Source: Chara braunii (lineage: Eukaryota; Streptophyta; Charophyceae; Charales; Characeae). From it: a stretch of DNA of 22,330 nucleotides. The DNA lies in contig BFEA01000585.1 of NCBI GenBank assembly GCA_003427395.1, positions 439,821-462,150 of the forward strand, in the 5' to 3' direction. Each line of letters starts with the position of its first letter. Within the stretch, counting starts at the first letter, position 1. A program made the translations under genes and the position numbers. Positions 1 to 8,562 of the stretch are shown in pieces. The notes beneath the pieces were generated by a model, which saw nothing but the letters and a program-made list of their open reading frames with translations, was not told where the DNA came from and searched no databases.

Positions 1-58
<58 letters not shown>
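1..58. repeat. (TC)n microsatellite
   Basis: Uninterrupted TC dinucleotide run of about 29 units that begins at the window edge, so its true length is unknown. It passes directly into a longer pyrimidine-rich tract. Confidence 0.97.
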
Positions 59-60
<2 letters not shown>

Positions 61-350
61 CGTTTCCCCTCCCGCTCCTCCTCCCGCTCCTACCGCCCCT
101 CCTCCCGGGCTTCCTCCGCCCCTTCCCGTTTCTCCTCGTGCTCCTTATTCCCCTCCTAACCCCCTCCCCGTTTCCCCTGCCGCTCCTCCTTCTCCAGCTC
201 CTCCTCCTGCGGTTCCTGCGCCCCTTCGCATTCCCCTCCCGCTGCTTTTCCCGCACCTGCTCCCGCCCCTCCTTTTCCAGCTCCTTTTCCCATCCCTCCT
301 CCCGCTCCTCCCGCTACTACTCCAGCTCCTCCTCCCGCTCCTCCGCCAAA
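59..350. repeat. C/T-rich degenerate tandem repeat
   Basis: The plus strand is almost entirely C and T, built from degenerate repeats of short words such as CTCCTCCCGCTCC and CCCGTTTCCCCT. With the preceding (TC)n it makes about 350 bp of polypyrimidine/polypurine DNA. Long reading frames cross it on both strands, but they encode only low-complexity Pro/Leu/Ser or Gly/Arg sequence, so I treat them as artefacts. Confidence 0.85.
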
Positions 351-450
351 CAACGTGACAAAGATCCCGCCATAGCCAGCGCCACAGGCCATGCACGGCA
401 CTCTCGCAGTCCGCACCCCGCTGCCACCCCGCTGCCGCGCCACCGCCCAT

Positions 451-618
451 GCACCGCACTCCCCACAGCCCCACGTGATGTACACCCCGACCTGTCCCAG
501 CCGTGGATGCGAAGCAACGAACGCTCCGATAACCTCCTCTCCCCCCCGCGCTAAAAAAAACAAACAAAAATCCACTGTCCACGCACCACACTCCCCACAG
601 GCTCACGTGATGTGCACG
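451..618. repeat. Duplicated block with CACGTG/CACGTGATG motif
   Basis: The stretch 451-486 recurs at 583-618 with few mismatches. Both copies carry CACTCCCCACAG followed by CACGTGATGT; the first has a full CACGTG (G-box/E-box core) and the second has TCACGTGA. Each is followed by a GCGCT + poly-A run (near 549-558 and 627-640), so the period is about 132 bp with sub-repeats. No coding signal is visible. Confidence 0.7.
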
Positions 619-749
619 CCGCGCTCGCGCTCAAAAAAAAGAACAAACTCACAGTCCACGCACGCGCTCCAGTCCCACCACCCAATGGCCGCCCACGAAA
701 CGCCACCGAATTCCCTTGCCGCAGTCCCGCCCCCCGCCGCACTGAATTT

Positions 750-808
750 CGCTGGGCCCAGCGGGAAGCGTCACGCTGGGCCCTTTGCATTCTTTAAGAG
801 TATATATA
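750..808 (+). promoter_or_regulatory. Candidate core promoter: TGGGCC palindrome plus TATA box
   Basis: A perfect 14-bp palindrome CGCTGGGCCCAGCG (750-763) is followed by a second CGCTGGGCCC (774-783) and then by TATATATA at 801-808. TGGGCC is the core of plant site II elements, which are often found upstream of start sites, and the spacing to the TATA box is promoter-like. The next good ATG in context (CATGGCC) is at 909. The promoter role is inferred. It could equally be the promoter of a decayed transposon. Confidence 0.45.
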
Positions 809-908
809 GGGATTATTCTATTCTCTAGAATTCATATATAAAAAATTGGCATAGAATACTATATATTGCTATAACTCGCGTGCATAACTGAGCCGCTGGG
901 CTCCGATC

Positions 909-1067
909 ATGGCCTCAGCACCCCAAAAAAAAGCGCAAACGGGCAGGCCTAAAAAACGAGGTCAAACAGGCCCTAGGAAGAGGCCCAGACCGACAGTTGA
1001 CCGAGATGTCAACAGTCAACTCGCGGACCCAGGCCCAGATCCGAGAAGTCAAAGTCAGCACATATGA
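909..1067 (+). CDS. Small basic ORF with AT-hook-like motif (candidate first exon or relic)
   Basis: This is a 52-codon ORF from an ATG in favourable context (ATCATGGCC), about 100 bp downstream of a TATA box. The N-terminal half is highly basic: GRPKKRG at residues 12-18 resembles an AT-hook core, followed by GPRKRPRPT (21-29), which could also be a nuclear-localisation signal. The second half (residues 30-52) is Asp/Gln/Pro-rich. The stop at 1065 lies 26 bp before a probable LTR starting at 1093, so a longer protein may have been cut by that insertion, or this may be exon 1 of a spliced gene. I do not recognise a family. A retrotransposon Gag N-terminus is an alternative. Confidence 0.3.
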   Translation: MASAPQKKAQTGRPKKRGQTGPRKRPRPTVDRDVNSQLADPGPDPRSQSQHI

Positions 1068-1092
1068 TTTCCTGGCCGTCGATCTGGAATAA

Positions 1093-1943
1093 TGTAACAG
1101 TGGTCTGCAGGTTCCGGAAGATTCAGGCCCCAGGGAGTCCAGACTGAAACTGGGACAAATTGCATCTGAGCCGTCGACATTCGGGCGATCCGGGGCCTCA
1201 CACAGACAGAAGCTGACCCTGGACAACACGACTCAACACTATATAGAGTTGACCTCACCACTGCTTTGTCATTCAGTTTTGCTTGCGGCTTCGATGCTGC
1301 ACATTAGACTTGAGAGAAGGACGCTGGCACAGGGCTGTTTCGTTGAGAGGGGAAAGAGGAGAAGGCAGCCATTGCTGCATCAATAGACAGCGGCGAGGTA
1401 GTGAGGAGAGAGAGGGAGTGTGGGCGAGGTGTGATGTTGTGTGTGCGTACCTGGTCTCATCTGATGTGATGCTGCTGCTGATTCTGGTCGCTGCTGAAGG
1501 ATGGCTCGACTACGAGGGGCTGCATTTACATCATCCATGTGTAATGCTGTGCACAGATTGTTGACGTGGCAGAGGTGGGGAAGCCTGGAGGAGAAGAGGG
1601 ACTTGATTGCTACGATACTCTTCTCCTTCCATCTGTCTTTTCTTCCCCCTCTCCTTTCTAGTCTGGATACTCTTCACTTGGAGACTTTACACGTGGTAAT
1701 GAAGGATCATGTACTTCAATGACTTCGAGTGGATGGACTAGCTAGAATGATTATCTCAGGACATTGCACGACATTGCTATCTCATGACATTGCACGACAT
1801 TGCTATCTCACTACATTGCACGGCATTGCACGACATCGCACGACATTGCATGTCATTGCTATCTCACAACAGTGCACGACATTACTATCTCACGACATTG
1901 TTATCTGGCGACATGATTGATTGACGAGACTCAACTCATTACA
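1093..1943 (+). mobile_element. Probable LTR (solo or 5') with TGTAA...TTACA ends
   Basis: An 851-bp segment begins TGTAACAGTGG and ends CTCATTACA, giving 5-bp inverted termini of TG...CA type. Three bases after it comes TGGCATCGGAGCC, which resembles a tRNA-primed PBS. A TATA box (TATATAG, 1240-1246) sits about 150 bp inside. The context around it (CTCAACACTATATAGAGTTGA) resembles the promoter of the duplicated units at 20495 and 21059, so they may be one family. A 10/26-bp minisatellite occupies the last 190 bp. No matching partner LTR was found in the window. Confidence 0.5.
1752..1913 (+). repeat. ACGACATTG minisatellite
   Basis: Tandem array of a roughly 10-bp word CACGACATTG alternating with a GCTATCTCA spacer, giving a 26-bp higher-order unit (CTATCTCACGACATTGCACG...). 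Copies are degenerate (GACATCGCAC, GGCATTGCAC, AACAGTGCAC). It lies inside the probable LTR that ends at 1943. Confidence 0.9.
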
Positions 1944-1946
1944 ATT

Positions 1947-1959
1947 TGGCATCGGAGCC
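1947..1959 (+). promoter_or_regulatory. PBS-like site after probable LTR
   Basis: TGGCATCGGAGCC follows ...TTACA by three bases. It differs at two of the first 12 positions from the plant initiator-Met PBS TGGTATCAGAGC. The position directly after a TG...CA segment supports a primer-binding site. The exact tRNA is uncertain. Confidence 0.45.
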
Positions 1960-2023
1960 AACTCAACTCACCTTGCCGATTTGCTGCTTGATTGAAGACG
2001 ACCACGACATTCAAGTTTGACGA

Positions 2024-2402
2024 TCTCTCTCTGATAGAGTGCTGATGAGGCACCTGCAGAGTGGTCGCTGGCTGGTTCCCGCAAGGGAGTAAATTGCCAG
2101 GAAGTCTCTCTCTGAAAGGGGTGCTGATGTGGCAAAGGCAGAGTGGTTTTCACCATATGCCTGTGCTGACCTGGCACTCGCTGGTTGGTTCCCGTGAGGG
2201 AATAGATCGCCAGTAATGCCACATTAATTGAAGAGTGCTGAAGAGCACGACAGAACAAGCACTGATGTGGCATATTGACTGGCGAGGGCACTGCTGACAT
2301 GGCATACTGACTTGAGTGCTTTGCTGACAGGCATATTGCCTGACGAGAGCATTGCCTACGTGGCATACTGGTGAGAGCATGGCAAAAGCGTTGCGGAGGT
2401 GT
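2024..2402 (+). repeat. Degenerate tandem repeats, TGCTGACATGGCATA type
   Basis: Two diverged copies of a roughly 80-110-bp unit (2024-2100, 2106-2213) both start CTCTCTCTGA, contain GCTGGTTCCCG and end GCCAG. From about 2269 a second array of roughly 30-bp units follows (GGCATATTGACTGGCGAGGG..., GGCATACTGACTT..., GGCATATTGCCTGACGAG..., GGCATACTGGTGAGAG). No coding capacity is visible. Confidence 0.65.
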
Positions 2403-2639
2403 CATCAGGGAGAGAGAACCGCTGTGGTTGTCGAGAACAGGCTGACGAGGAACCAGAAGAACAGTGGGATGACGTGTCCCATTGAGCCCTGACATGAGAC
2501 TAGATGTCTTGGCCTTTGATTGGCACTGATCTGGATATACCTTGTTGATGTATTGATTGATGCTGGGGTGGACTTATGCGAGGCTAAAAGCCTCAAAAAG
2601 CCCTATTGGGCTCTGTTTCAGCAAGAAAGGCCGCCCTAA

Positions 2640-3483
2640 GTGAAGGCGGGCCTGCCAAGCGACGTGAGGCCTGTTTGTGTTTTGATGCGGCTGCGGGAAA
2701 TTCAGGCAGTTGCGCAGCGTCAGTTGGTTGACTGAGCCCAGGCCCTGCCTGCCTTTTTCCAAATGTATCTGAGGCAGGCCCTTGGCCAGACACGGGGCAT
2801 GAACTGAACACAGGCTGCTGGCAGTTGACAACAGGTAACCTACCCAGGCCCTGTGGAAGATTCCCTGGGACAGGGGTTCAGCCACTTGGGGCCTACCGGA
2901 AGCTTCCCTAGGGGAGGCCCAGGCCAGCCAGGCAGCTCATGGCTGGCCTGGCCGCTGGCGAGACATTCGGGCACTCGCTGCATATGCGCAAGCGCTGCTG
3001 CGCCAGCTGCTGAAGCGAGTGCCTACACGGTCACGGGCGAGCAGGGTAGAAGCAGGCAGCCATAGCCGAGCTGGCCTGCGCATTGCTGGATGGGGCGCAT
3101 GGTGGTCTTCGGGTGCATGTGGCATCTGTGTGGAGGATCGAGGTTGTGAGTGAAGCGAGGGACATACCTTTGATGCGAACGGCATTGGCCGAGATCTGCT
3201 CGTACTTCGGAAGTTGTTGACATCACCAGTGGCATTGTAGATAGGCTAGATAGGATCTGCCATGTATAGTCTGGGCGCTGAGCGCCATATAGGGATTCGA
3301 CATTGGTTCATTGTTGATGATGGTGAGACTATTCCAACATTGTCACTTGTGAGCTTTCGCTGCACTCTTATTTGGTGGAACTCGAGCTGCAATTCTGCTT
3401 TTGGTTCGAGGTCCAGACTATCTAGTTTCATGTGTATGATGCTGCTTGGTTTCTGGCATTCGCTATCGCTCATTTTCCTTGCA
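2640..3483 (+). mobile_element. Probable LTR, 3' boundary defined only
   Basis: The right end ...TTTTCCTTGCA is followed after TTT by a good PBS at 3487, which fixes the LTR end at 3483. I could not find a left end or a partner copy, so 2640 is a guess. The interior is rich in AGGCCC/GGCCTG words, like the first half of the well-preserved LTRs at 12165 and 15675. An 84-codon ORF near 3262-3516 crosses the LTR/PBS junction and is taken as noise. Confidence 0.4.
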
Positions 3484-3486
3484 TTT

Positions 3487-3498
3487 TGGTATCGGAGC
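3487..3498 (+). promoter_or_regulatory. tRNA primer-binding site (PBS)
   Basis: TGGTATCGGAGC matches the plant initiator-Met PBS TGGTATCAGAGC at 11 of 12 positions and is identical to the PBS of the intact element at 13373. It lies 3 bp after ...TTGCA. Gag-like sequence starts about 1.2 kb downstream on the same strand, so this is probably the PBS of the relic at 4710-7667. Confidence 0.65.
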
Positions 3499-4709
3499 TG
3501 TGGTATGTTGCGCTAATCTGTTGTCTTCTGCTTATGCAGTGCATACACGCGGTTAGCTGGGTGAGCGACTGTGGGTAGTGTGCAGTGAGGAGGGCGAAGG
3601 CAAGCAGGCAACCAGTGGTGATACTGGGTGTTTCGCAGTGTGATGAGAACTATCTGATGTCCGATTGATGCTGAGGTGGTACGGCGGTATACTGCTGGTT
3701 GTGCCAAAGTAATGATGTCAGGTCATCTGGTGAGAATATCTGTGGTTGGGGGCAGCTGTTTTGAGGTACGTTGCTCTTAACCTTACCTACCCTCTTCGAC
3801 GCTTCTTACCATGAGGATGTGTGTTCTGTCTGGAGAGTCCTCTCATGTGAGGAGTCGAGTACGCTCAACCTTGAGAATCAGCATTGTTCACGCGGAGCAT
3901 CTGGAAGGAGAGGGTGTTGCCATCTGAAGGGCCCTGGACGAAGCACTGGGTCATGGCCACCATGCCAGCCCACCAAGAGTAGAGCACGCATGCTTTGCTG
4001 CTTTGTCCTTTGTCTGCCAGTTGTGCTATAGATAAGTTACAAGCAGGCCAGCCCTACAGGGTAGATGAGAACCGGATGTCTATAAACAAATACCGACGCG
4101 TTACCTTCCATTGGCTGTGATCGTCGACTTGTTCGCGACATTAAATAATTCCTGAGGACCTCGGGGGCCGTCCTTAAACTGCCTCTTGATCAGCCAATTG
4201 GTTGGTGTAAGGCTCGCTGCACGCAAGGGTAAACATGGTGTGGGGCTGGCCAGCTCGGCACTGACTTGGGGCACAGGGGTGGGACGTGCACACCTTTAGA
4301 CACCAGCGCCAATCCGAATTGCTCAGGAACACTGACGCTAAGTGACATCAAGAAGAACTGAGGGAGGGGTAGATTTCAGGTGATAAGTTCAGGAACAATT
4401 CCACTCTGCAAACAGCCATACAAATGGTTCTATTTATATTTTGATTAGTTAGCTGTTACAGCCATTAACACATCTGACCGACAGCATAGGTAGAACTTTC
4501 TGTTTTCCCTTATCTGCTTTCTGTTTGCGAACTAGTCAAGTAAAATAGTCTCGTTTGTAGGAATCTGGACTTACCTGTTGAACCCAACTGTGTATCCTCT
4601 AACAATGTCACCGATTATTTAATTTTATTATTTTAAATCAGTCTAAGCACTACGCTGCGGTAGGCAACCGAGTGTACCCTAGTGCAAACAATATACAGTG
4701 CTGTAGCAT
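3499..4709 (+). other. Non-coding leader of the 4710-7667 relic, possible intron
   Basis: No convincing coding sequence. A GTATGT donor-like site (3503) lies a few bases after the PBS, and an AG acceptor-like site (ATACAG, ending 4698) lies 11 bp before the Gag ATG at 4710. A spliced leader of about 1.2 kb is therefore possible, matching the layout of the intact element at 12165-16909. An imperfect inverted repeat (TTCCATTGGCTGTGATC near 4107 versus GATCAGCCAATTGG near 4189) lies inside. The splicing model is inference. Confidence 0.35.
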
Positions 4710-5990
4710 ATGAGCGACGGGGAGAACCCTGAGCCGGACGATCGGATCCTGCGTTCGTAAAGCCGTAGACTCTCGTTGGTCCACGTAGGGTTAGGAGCCG
4801 AGGGAGACCATCTTCTGTTCCGCCAGGCTAGGGAGGGGCAGCAGCAGCAGAGGTTGGCGAGGGACGCAAAGGCAAGCAGAGCTTTCGCTAGGGAGGCAGC
4901 TACCTCAGCAGCCACCATGGACACCTCTGTGCGGCAGAGTTCCCAGGCCAGTAGTCCAGGGACTGTCGGGGTGACGGTCGCAAAGACCCCGAGTCAGTCC
5001 GCTGGTGTAATGGCAAGCCAGCAGACAGTGTAAACTCCCGAGGAGGTCGCCATCCAGCGAGCAAGCGCTCACGAGGCACAGCTGGAGCAGGCATTGGATG
5101 AGATACAGGCAGAGAAAGAGAGAATGCTCAGACGTTGATCTAGGATGCAGCGGAGACAAGCGGACATCAGGGACCTAGAGGAGATGGACCTGACAAACAT
5201 GGATGACGATGTAAGGACCGTTGGGACAGCCCTGCTAGATGTAGCGTGGAGATGCTGGACTACCATACGTCTCTCTTGCAAGACATTCAGAGGAGCCTGG
5301 CCGTGCTGGTTGGGAGAGTTCAGGTCACACCATCACCATCTGGGCCAGGTGCCTGGCCCGTGGTACAGCCTCCTCCTTTTGTCCCACCAGTATCTGGAGT
5401 AGTCCCATTCACAGTTTCTCCAGCTAAGGTACAGACCACTTCCCATCTGGTTATGCCTTTGACAGGCGGGTTCTCAGTGGGTCCTAGTGTACAGATTCCA
5501 CTCCAGACAGTGTTCTCCCAACCTGCCGTTGCAGACTGCTGTAGCAGGGCAGCCTGCCGTCTCACACCCAGCACAGCCGCAGGGCACACAGCCCCAACAG
5601 CAGCAAGTGCAGCAGCCTGCACGCCAGGCCCCACAGCCTGGAGTTGTGCAGGTACCGAGACAAGGACAGTGGGTTCCAAAGACTGCCATCACATCATCGA
5701 AACCCTTCTCAGGAGATAAGAAGGGTGAGGACCTCGACAAATGGTTGAGGACGTTGCCAGTCTATGTGAAGTGTGAGTTAACCTTGCCTCAGGAGGAAGT
5801 GCATGTGGCTGCCTCCTCTCTGGAAGGGAGTGCAACATGGTGGTTAATTGGGTATGTGCAGTTACAGGGGTACGGTCATGACTTCCGCGCTTGGGCAGTC
5901 ACCCAGAGACTGGATGACTTTATCAAGCTGGTGGAGGACAGGTGGCATGACCCGTAGGAGGCTCAAAAGGCCACCGACGGGATATCGACA
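4710..5990 (+). pseudogene. gag: Ty3/gypsy Gag relic
   Basis: Reads from ATG 4710 (MSDGENPEPDD) in one main frame with stops at 4758, 5031, 5136 and 5955, and with a frame shift out near 5235 and back near 5515. The N-terminal part is Gln/Arg/Ala-rich (AREGQQQQRLARDAKA) and likely coiled coil. A Gln/Pro-rich linker follows (5540-5670), then a Gag capsid-like domain at 5695-5955 (KPFSGDKKGEDLDKWLRTL, HVAASSLEGSATWWL, DDFIKLVEDRWHDP). The CCHC zinc knuckle and the protease are missing: sequence passes within the same frame straight from Gag into the start of RT. The family role is the structural capsid protein of a virus-like particle. No functional product is possible. Confidence 0.85.
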
Positions 5991-6594
5991 GAGCCGAAAG
6001 GGGTCGTTGAGAGGGAGGTCGTCCATGCGATAGAGATTATCCCAAGGTCTAGTATTCCAAAGGGTAGGATTTATCGGATGTCTCTAGTGGAGCTTGATAA
6101 GCTTCGCCGACAACTCAAGGATCTCATAGAGAAGGGTTGCATCCGGCCGAGTGTCTCCCCTTATGGGTCTCCTGTCCCATTTGTACTGAAGAAGGGGGGA
6201 ACATTAAGGATGTGCATTGACTATAGGGGCCTCAATGCCATCACCGTAGAGAACGCAGAGCCCCTACCGCGCATCGATGACTTGCTCGACCGAGTGCACG
6301 GGTGTCGGTGCTTCAGTAAGATAGATACGAAGTCAGCGTACCATCAAATTGCAATCCGACCCGAGGATCAACACAAAACTGCCTTCCAGACCAGGCACGG
6401 TGATGCCTTTCGGCCTTTGCAATGCTCCTGGCACCTTTCAGCACGCGATGAACCGGATTTTTCATGACTACTTGGATAAGTTTGTCATCGTGTACCTCGA
6501 CATACTTCAGTAAGACTGTCGAGGAGCATGTAGCCCATCTAGACAAAGTTCTTAATCTCCTTCGACAACACTAATTCAAGATCAATCGGGAGAA
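5991..6594 (+). pseudogene. pol: Ty3/gypsy reverse transcriptase relic
   Basis: Follows the Gag relic in frame. It shows the region just before RT (IIPRSSIPKGRIYRMS), RT motifs IRPSVSPYGSPVPFV and MCIDYRGLNAIT, and the first catalytic Asp in [13 protein letters not shown]. After TRHG (about 6400) a short deletion shifts the frame; [18 protein letters not shown] then reads from 6403. The catalytic YLDD box is damaged: only Y-L-D (6493-6501) remains before ILQ and a stop, with a further small deletion. A stop at 6572 sits where Gln is usual. In the family this domain copies element RNA into DNA. Here it is dead. Confidence 0.9.
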
Positions 6595-7263
6595 GTGCAA
6601 GTTTGGCCGCACCATGAGATTTCCGCGAAGGAATTGAAGCCTCGTAACTGGCCGTGTCCTCAGTCTACGACTCAGGTGAGATCCTTCTTAGAGATGACCG
6701 ACCACTACCACAATTTTGTGAAAAACTATAGCGTAGTGGCAGCACCCTTGTCGGACCTCACACGCCTTGACACCCCCTGGGAGTGGATAGACGGGTGTGA
6801 GGCTGCTTTCAAGCATCTGAAGCATTCCCTTACACACCATGAGGTCTTGCAACTTCCTGATCATGAAAATCCGTTTGTCGTAACCACGAATATCAGCCAA
6901 TATGGCATTGGTGTCGTGCTTCCGCAGCAGAAGGGCAAAAAGTTGAGGCCAGTAGAGTACATGTCCAAAAAGATGCCCTCTCAAAAGTGGGCAAAGTCCA
7001 CCTGCGAGAAGGAACTTTATGCGATCTACAAAGCGCTGACACACTAGACGCACTACCTCCTTGGGCGATTCTTCTACGTCAGGACTGGATCATCAAACCC
7101 TGAGGTGGATGAGGACCCCACCTGTACTTCCGATGCTTTGAAACACTAGATTGAAGTCATAGAACAATATGACTTTAAGCCTCAGTATATCAAAGGGGAG
7201 TACAACAAGGTTGCTGATGCGCTGGCAGGTAGACCGGACATCCTTCGAGCGTTGATTACTTAG
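6595..7263 (+). pseudogene. pol: Ty3/gypsy RT connection and RNase H relic
   Basis: The RT thumb/connection region reads VRSFLEMTDHYHNFVKNYS (about 6676-6732) and the RNase H domain starts at about 6877. The first catalytic Asp is replaced by Asn (VVTTNISQYGIG), while the Glu in CEKELYAI is kept. Stops at 7048 and 7147 fall where Trp is expected. Two compensating frameshifts scramble the DHQTLRWMRT segment (about 7085-7125). The end of RNase H (YIKGEYNKVADALAGRPD) is readable before a stop at 7261. The family role is removal of template RNA during cDNA synthesis. Confidence 0.9.
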
Positions 7264-7667
7264 TTTGGGCTTGCGGATGATGTTACTCGGTCCTTGGTGG
7301 AAGCCTTTCGCGAGGATCCGTTCATGCCAGAGATTATTCGCACACTCGAGGCGAAGGACAAGGTGACTTCTGACAAGTTCGTGATGGTCAATTGCCTGCT
7401 ATTCCTCGAGAAGGTCGGGAATAAACGTTTTAGTGTGCCAAATAGAGAGTCTTTGCATAGTTTATTTAGGTCAGTGTCACGATGCCACCAGACATTTTGG
7501 TTACAAGAAGACGGCAGCTAACTTGTTGCAGCAGTTCTGGTGGCCCACCATGATGAAAGACGCTAAGCTGTACGTAGAGACTTGTCAGGTGTGTCAGAGA
7601 GACGAGCCACGTACACAAGCCCCTCTTGGGCTACTCAAGCATCTTCCGATTCCGAAAAGGCCTGGTG
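7264..7667 (+). pseudogene. pol: Ty3/gypsy integrase N-terminal zinc finger relic, truncated
   Basis: Frame 1 reads FGLADDVTRSLVEAFREDP, then a frameshift near 7450-7480 moves to frame 2. There the HHCC zinc-binding domain reads HDATRHFGYKKTAANLLQQF and ETCQVCQRDEPRTQAPLG. Homology stops at PIPKRPG (about 7665), exactly where the catalytic core should begin. The next base starts a 263-bp LTR-like unit. The core, the C-terminal domain and the 3' LTR of this element are absent from this side. Confidence 0.88.
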
Positions 7668-7930
7668 TGTGGCGGACCTCTGGTTGGCCTATGAGACCAG
7701 CCCCTTGGCCTGTTCTCACAGGCCTGTGTTGTATTCGGGGTAGTCCAGTCCAGGTAGGTACCTTTGTTGGTACCAGCCAGTCCAGTCCAGATAGGTACCT
7801 TTGTTGACCTCGGGGGAGTACGTGCGTTGGAGTCTCGCATGGGAGCTGCGTTGTGCCATCTTGCTCCACTCTCATCCTCCATCTCCATCTCTATCCGAGG
7901 CGGAGCACCACACTTGGTGGGTCCGCTACA
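7668..7930 (+). mobile_element. Short LTR-like unit with 11-bp terminal inverted repeats
   Basis: Begins TGTGGCGGACC and ends GGTCCGCTACA, so the 11-bp termini are inverted copies with one mismatch, TG...CA type. One base after it is TGGTATTAGAGC, a near-perfect plant PBS. Inside is a tandem duplication (CCAGTCCAG(G/A)TAGGTACCTTTGTTG, about 7744-7808). It interrupts the integrase relic at the end of the zinc finger. The most likely reading is the 5' LTR of a small element. An alternative is a MITE, since CTGG flanks the segment on both sides (7662-7665, 7931-7934) if the start is taken as 7666. No right-hand partner was found. Confidence 0.6.
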
Positions 7931-7931
7931 C

Positions 7932-7943
7932 TGGTATTAGAGC
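7932..7943 (+). promoter_or_regulatory. tRNA primer-binding site (PBS)
   Basis: TGGTATTAGAGC matches the plant initiator-Met PBS at 11 of 12 positions (one C-to-T change) and follows an LTR-like end ...GCTACA by one base. This is strong positional support for an LTR/internal junction. Confidence 0.65.
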
Positions 7944-8170
7944 GGGAACGTTCCCCGCTCCCACCCACCACACCGCATAGCAGGAAAAACTGCAAAACCC
8001 GACACAGGGTTTTTGCCTGTTTTTCGGCCGTTTCCAGCGAAAACAGCGAAAAAATGTGACGAAGTGCGTAGCAAGGAGGAAGTGACACGTGGCGAGAAAA
8101 GAGAGACGGTGATTATTACGCGTGCGGGCAAGCGCCAAGGCCAAGGCGGCCGCACACGCACACGCGCCAC
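7944..8170. other. Non-coding leader-like sequence after PBS
   Basis: No reading frame shows recognisable protein similarity. The sequence has a palindromic GGGAACGTTCCCC at 7944-7957 and then AT-balanced unique-looking DNA. By position it would be the internal leader of the element whose LTR ends at 7930. Confidence 0.3.
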
Positions 8171-8199
8171 GTGCCCACGCTGCCCCGCCCCACCCCGCT

Positions 8200-8306
8200 C
8201 CCGAATTAGTTATATCAAGATCCGGGATGCCTGCTGCTGGCAGGATTTGAACTTGGGCAGCTGCTGGCTATGTGCGTGCGTAGCTACTGCCATAACACAC
8301 TGGCCA
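8200..8306 (-). repeat. tRNA-like (SINE-head-like) sequence
   Basis: On the minus strand, the segment reading down from about 8306 contains an A-box-like TGGCCAGTGTGTTATGGC and, about 45 nt later, a good B-box (AAGTTCAAATCC, complement of 8244-8255). This is the spacing of an internal RNA polymerase III promoter. The stems are too imperfect for a working tRNA, so a tRNA-derived SINE head or a decayed tRNA is more likely. No clear tail or target-site duplication was found. Confidence 0.35.
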
Positions 8307-8416
8307 CAAGCACGGTTGGCTTCAGAATAGGTTCTTACCACGGCGTTAACTTGACTGTGTGTATGGCTGTGTATTGCGGCACGCTGGTGTTGAAGAAGTG
8401 TTGTGCCAGCTCTTTA

Positions 8417-8493
8417 CCCCCCCCCCCCCGACGGCGAGCGGCGAGCACCTGCCAAAAGGGCAGCAAGGGCCAAGGTATTTGCCCCCCCCCCCC
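8417..8493. repeat. Two poly-C runs
   Basis: Runs of 13 C (8417-8429) and 12 C (8482-8493) lie 52 bp apart with GC-rich sequence between. Such runs can form i-motif or G-rich structures on the other strand and are prone to length variation or assembly error. Confidence 0.9.
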
Positions 8494-8562
8494 TCGGCCA
8501 AGCCTTCTGCTGCCTGCACACGTGGCCATCTGCAGTGCCACGCGACAGTTTGCTGTGGAGTT

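Noticed and set aside
138-828. Long overlapping ORFs on both strands in the C/T-rich start
   Set aside because: They encode only Pro/Leu/Ser or Gly/Arg low-complexity sequence and result from stop-poor composition.
8210-8306. Functional tRNA gene
   Set aside because: A- and B-box-like motifs exist but acceptor and anticodon stems do not pair well enough; kept only as tRNA-like.
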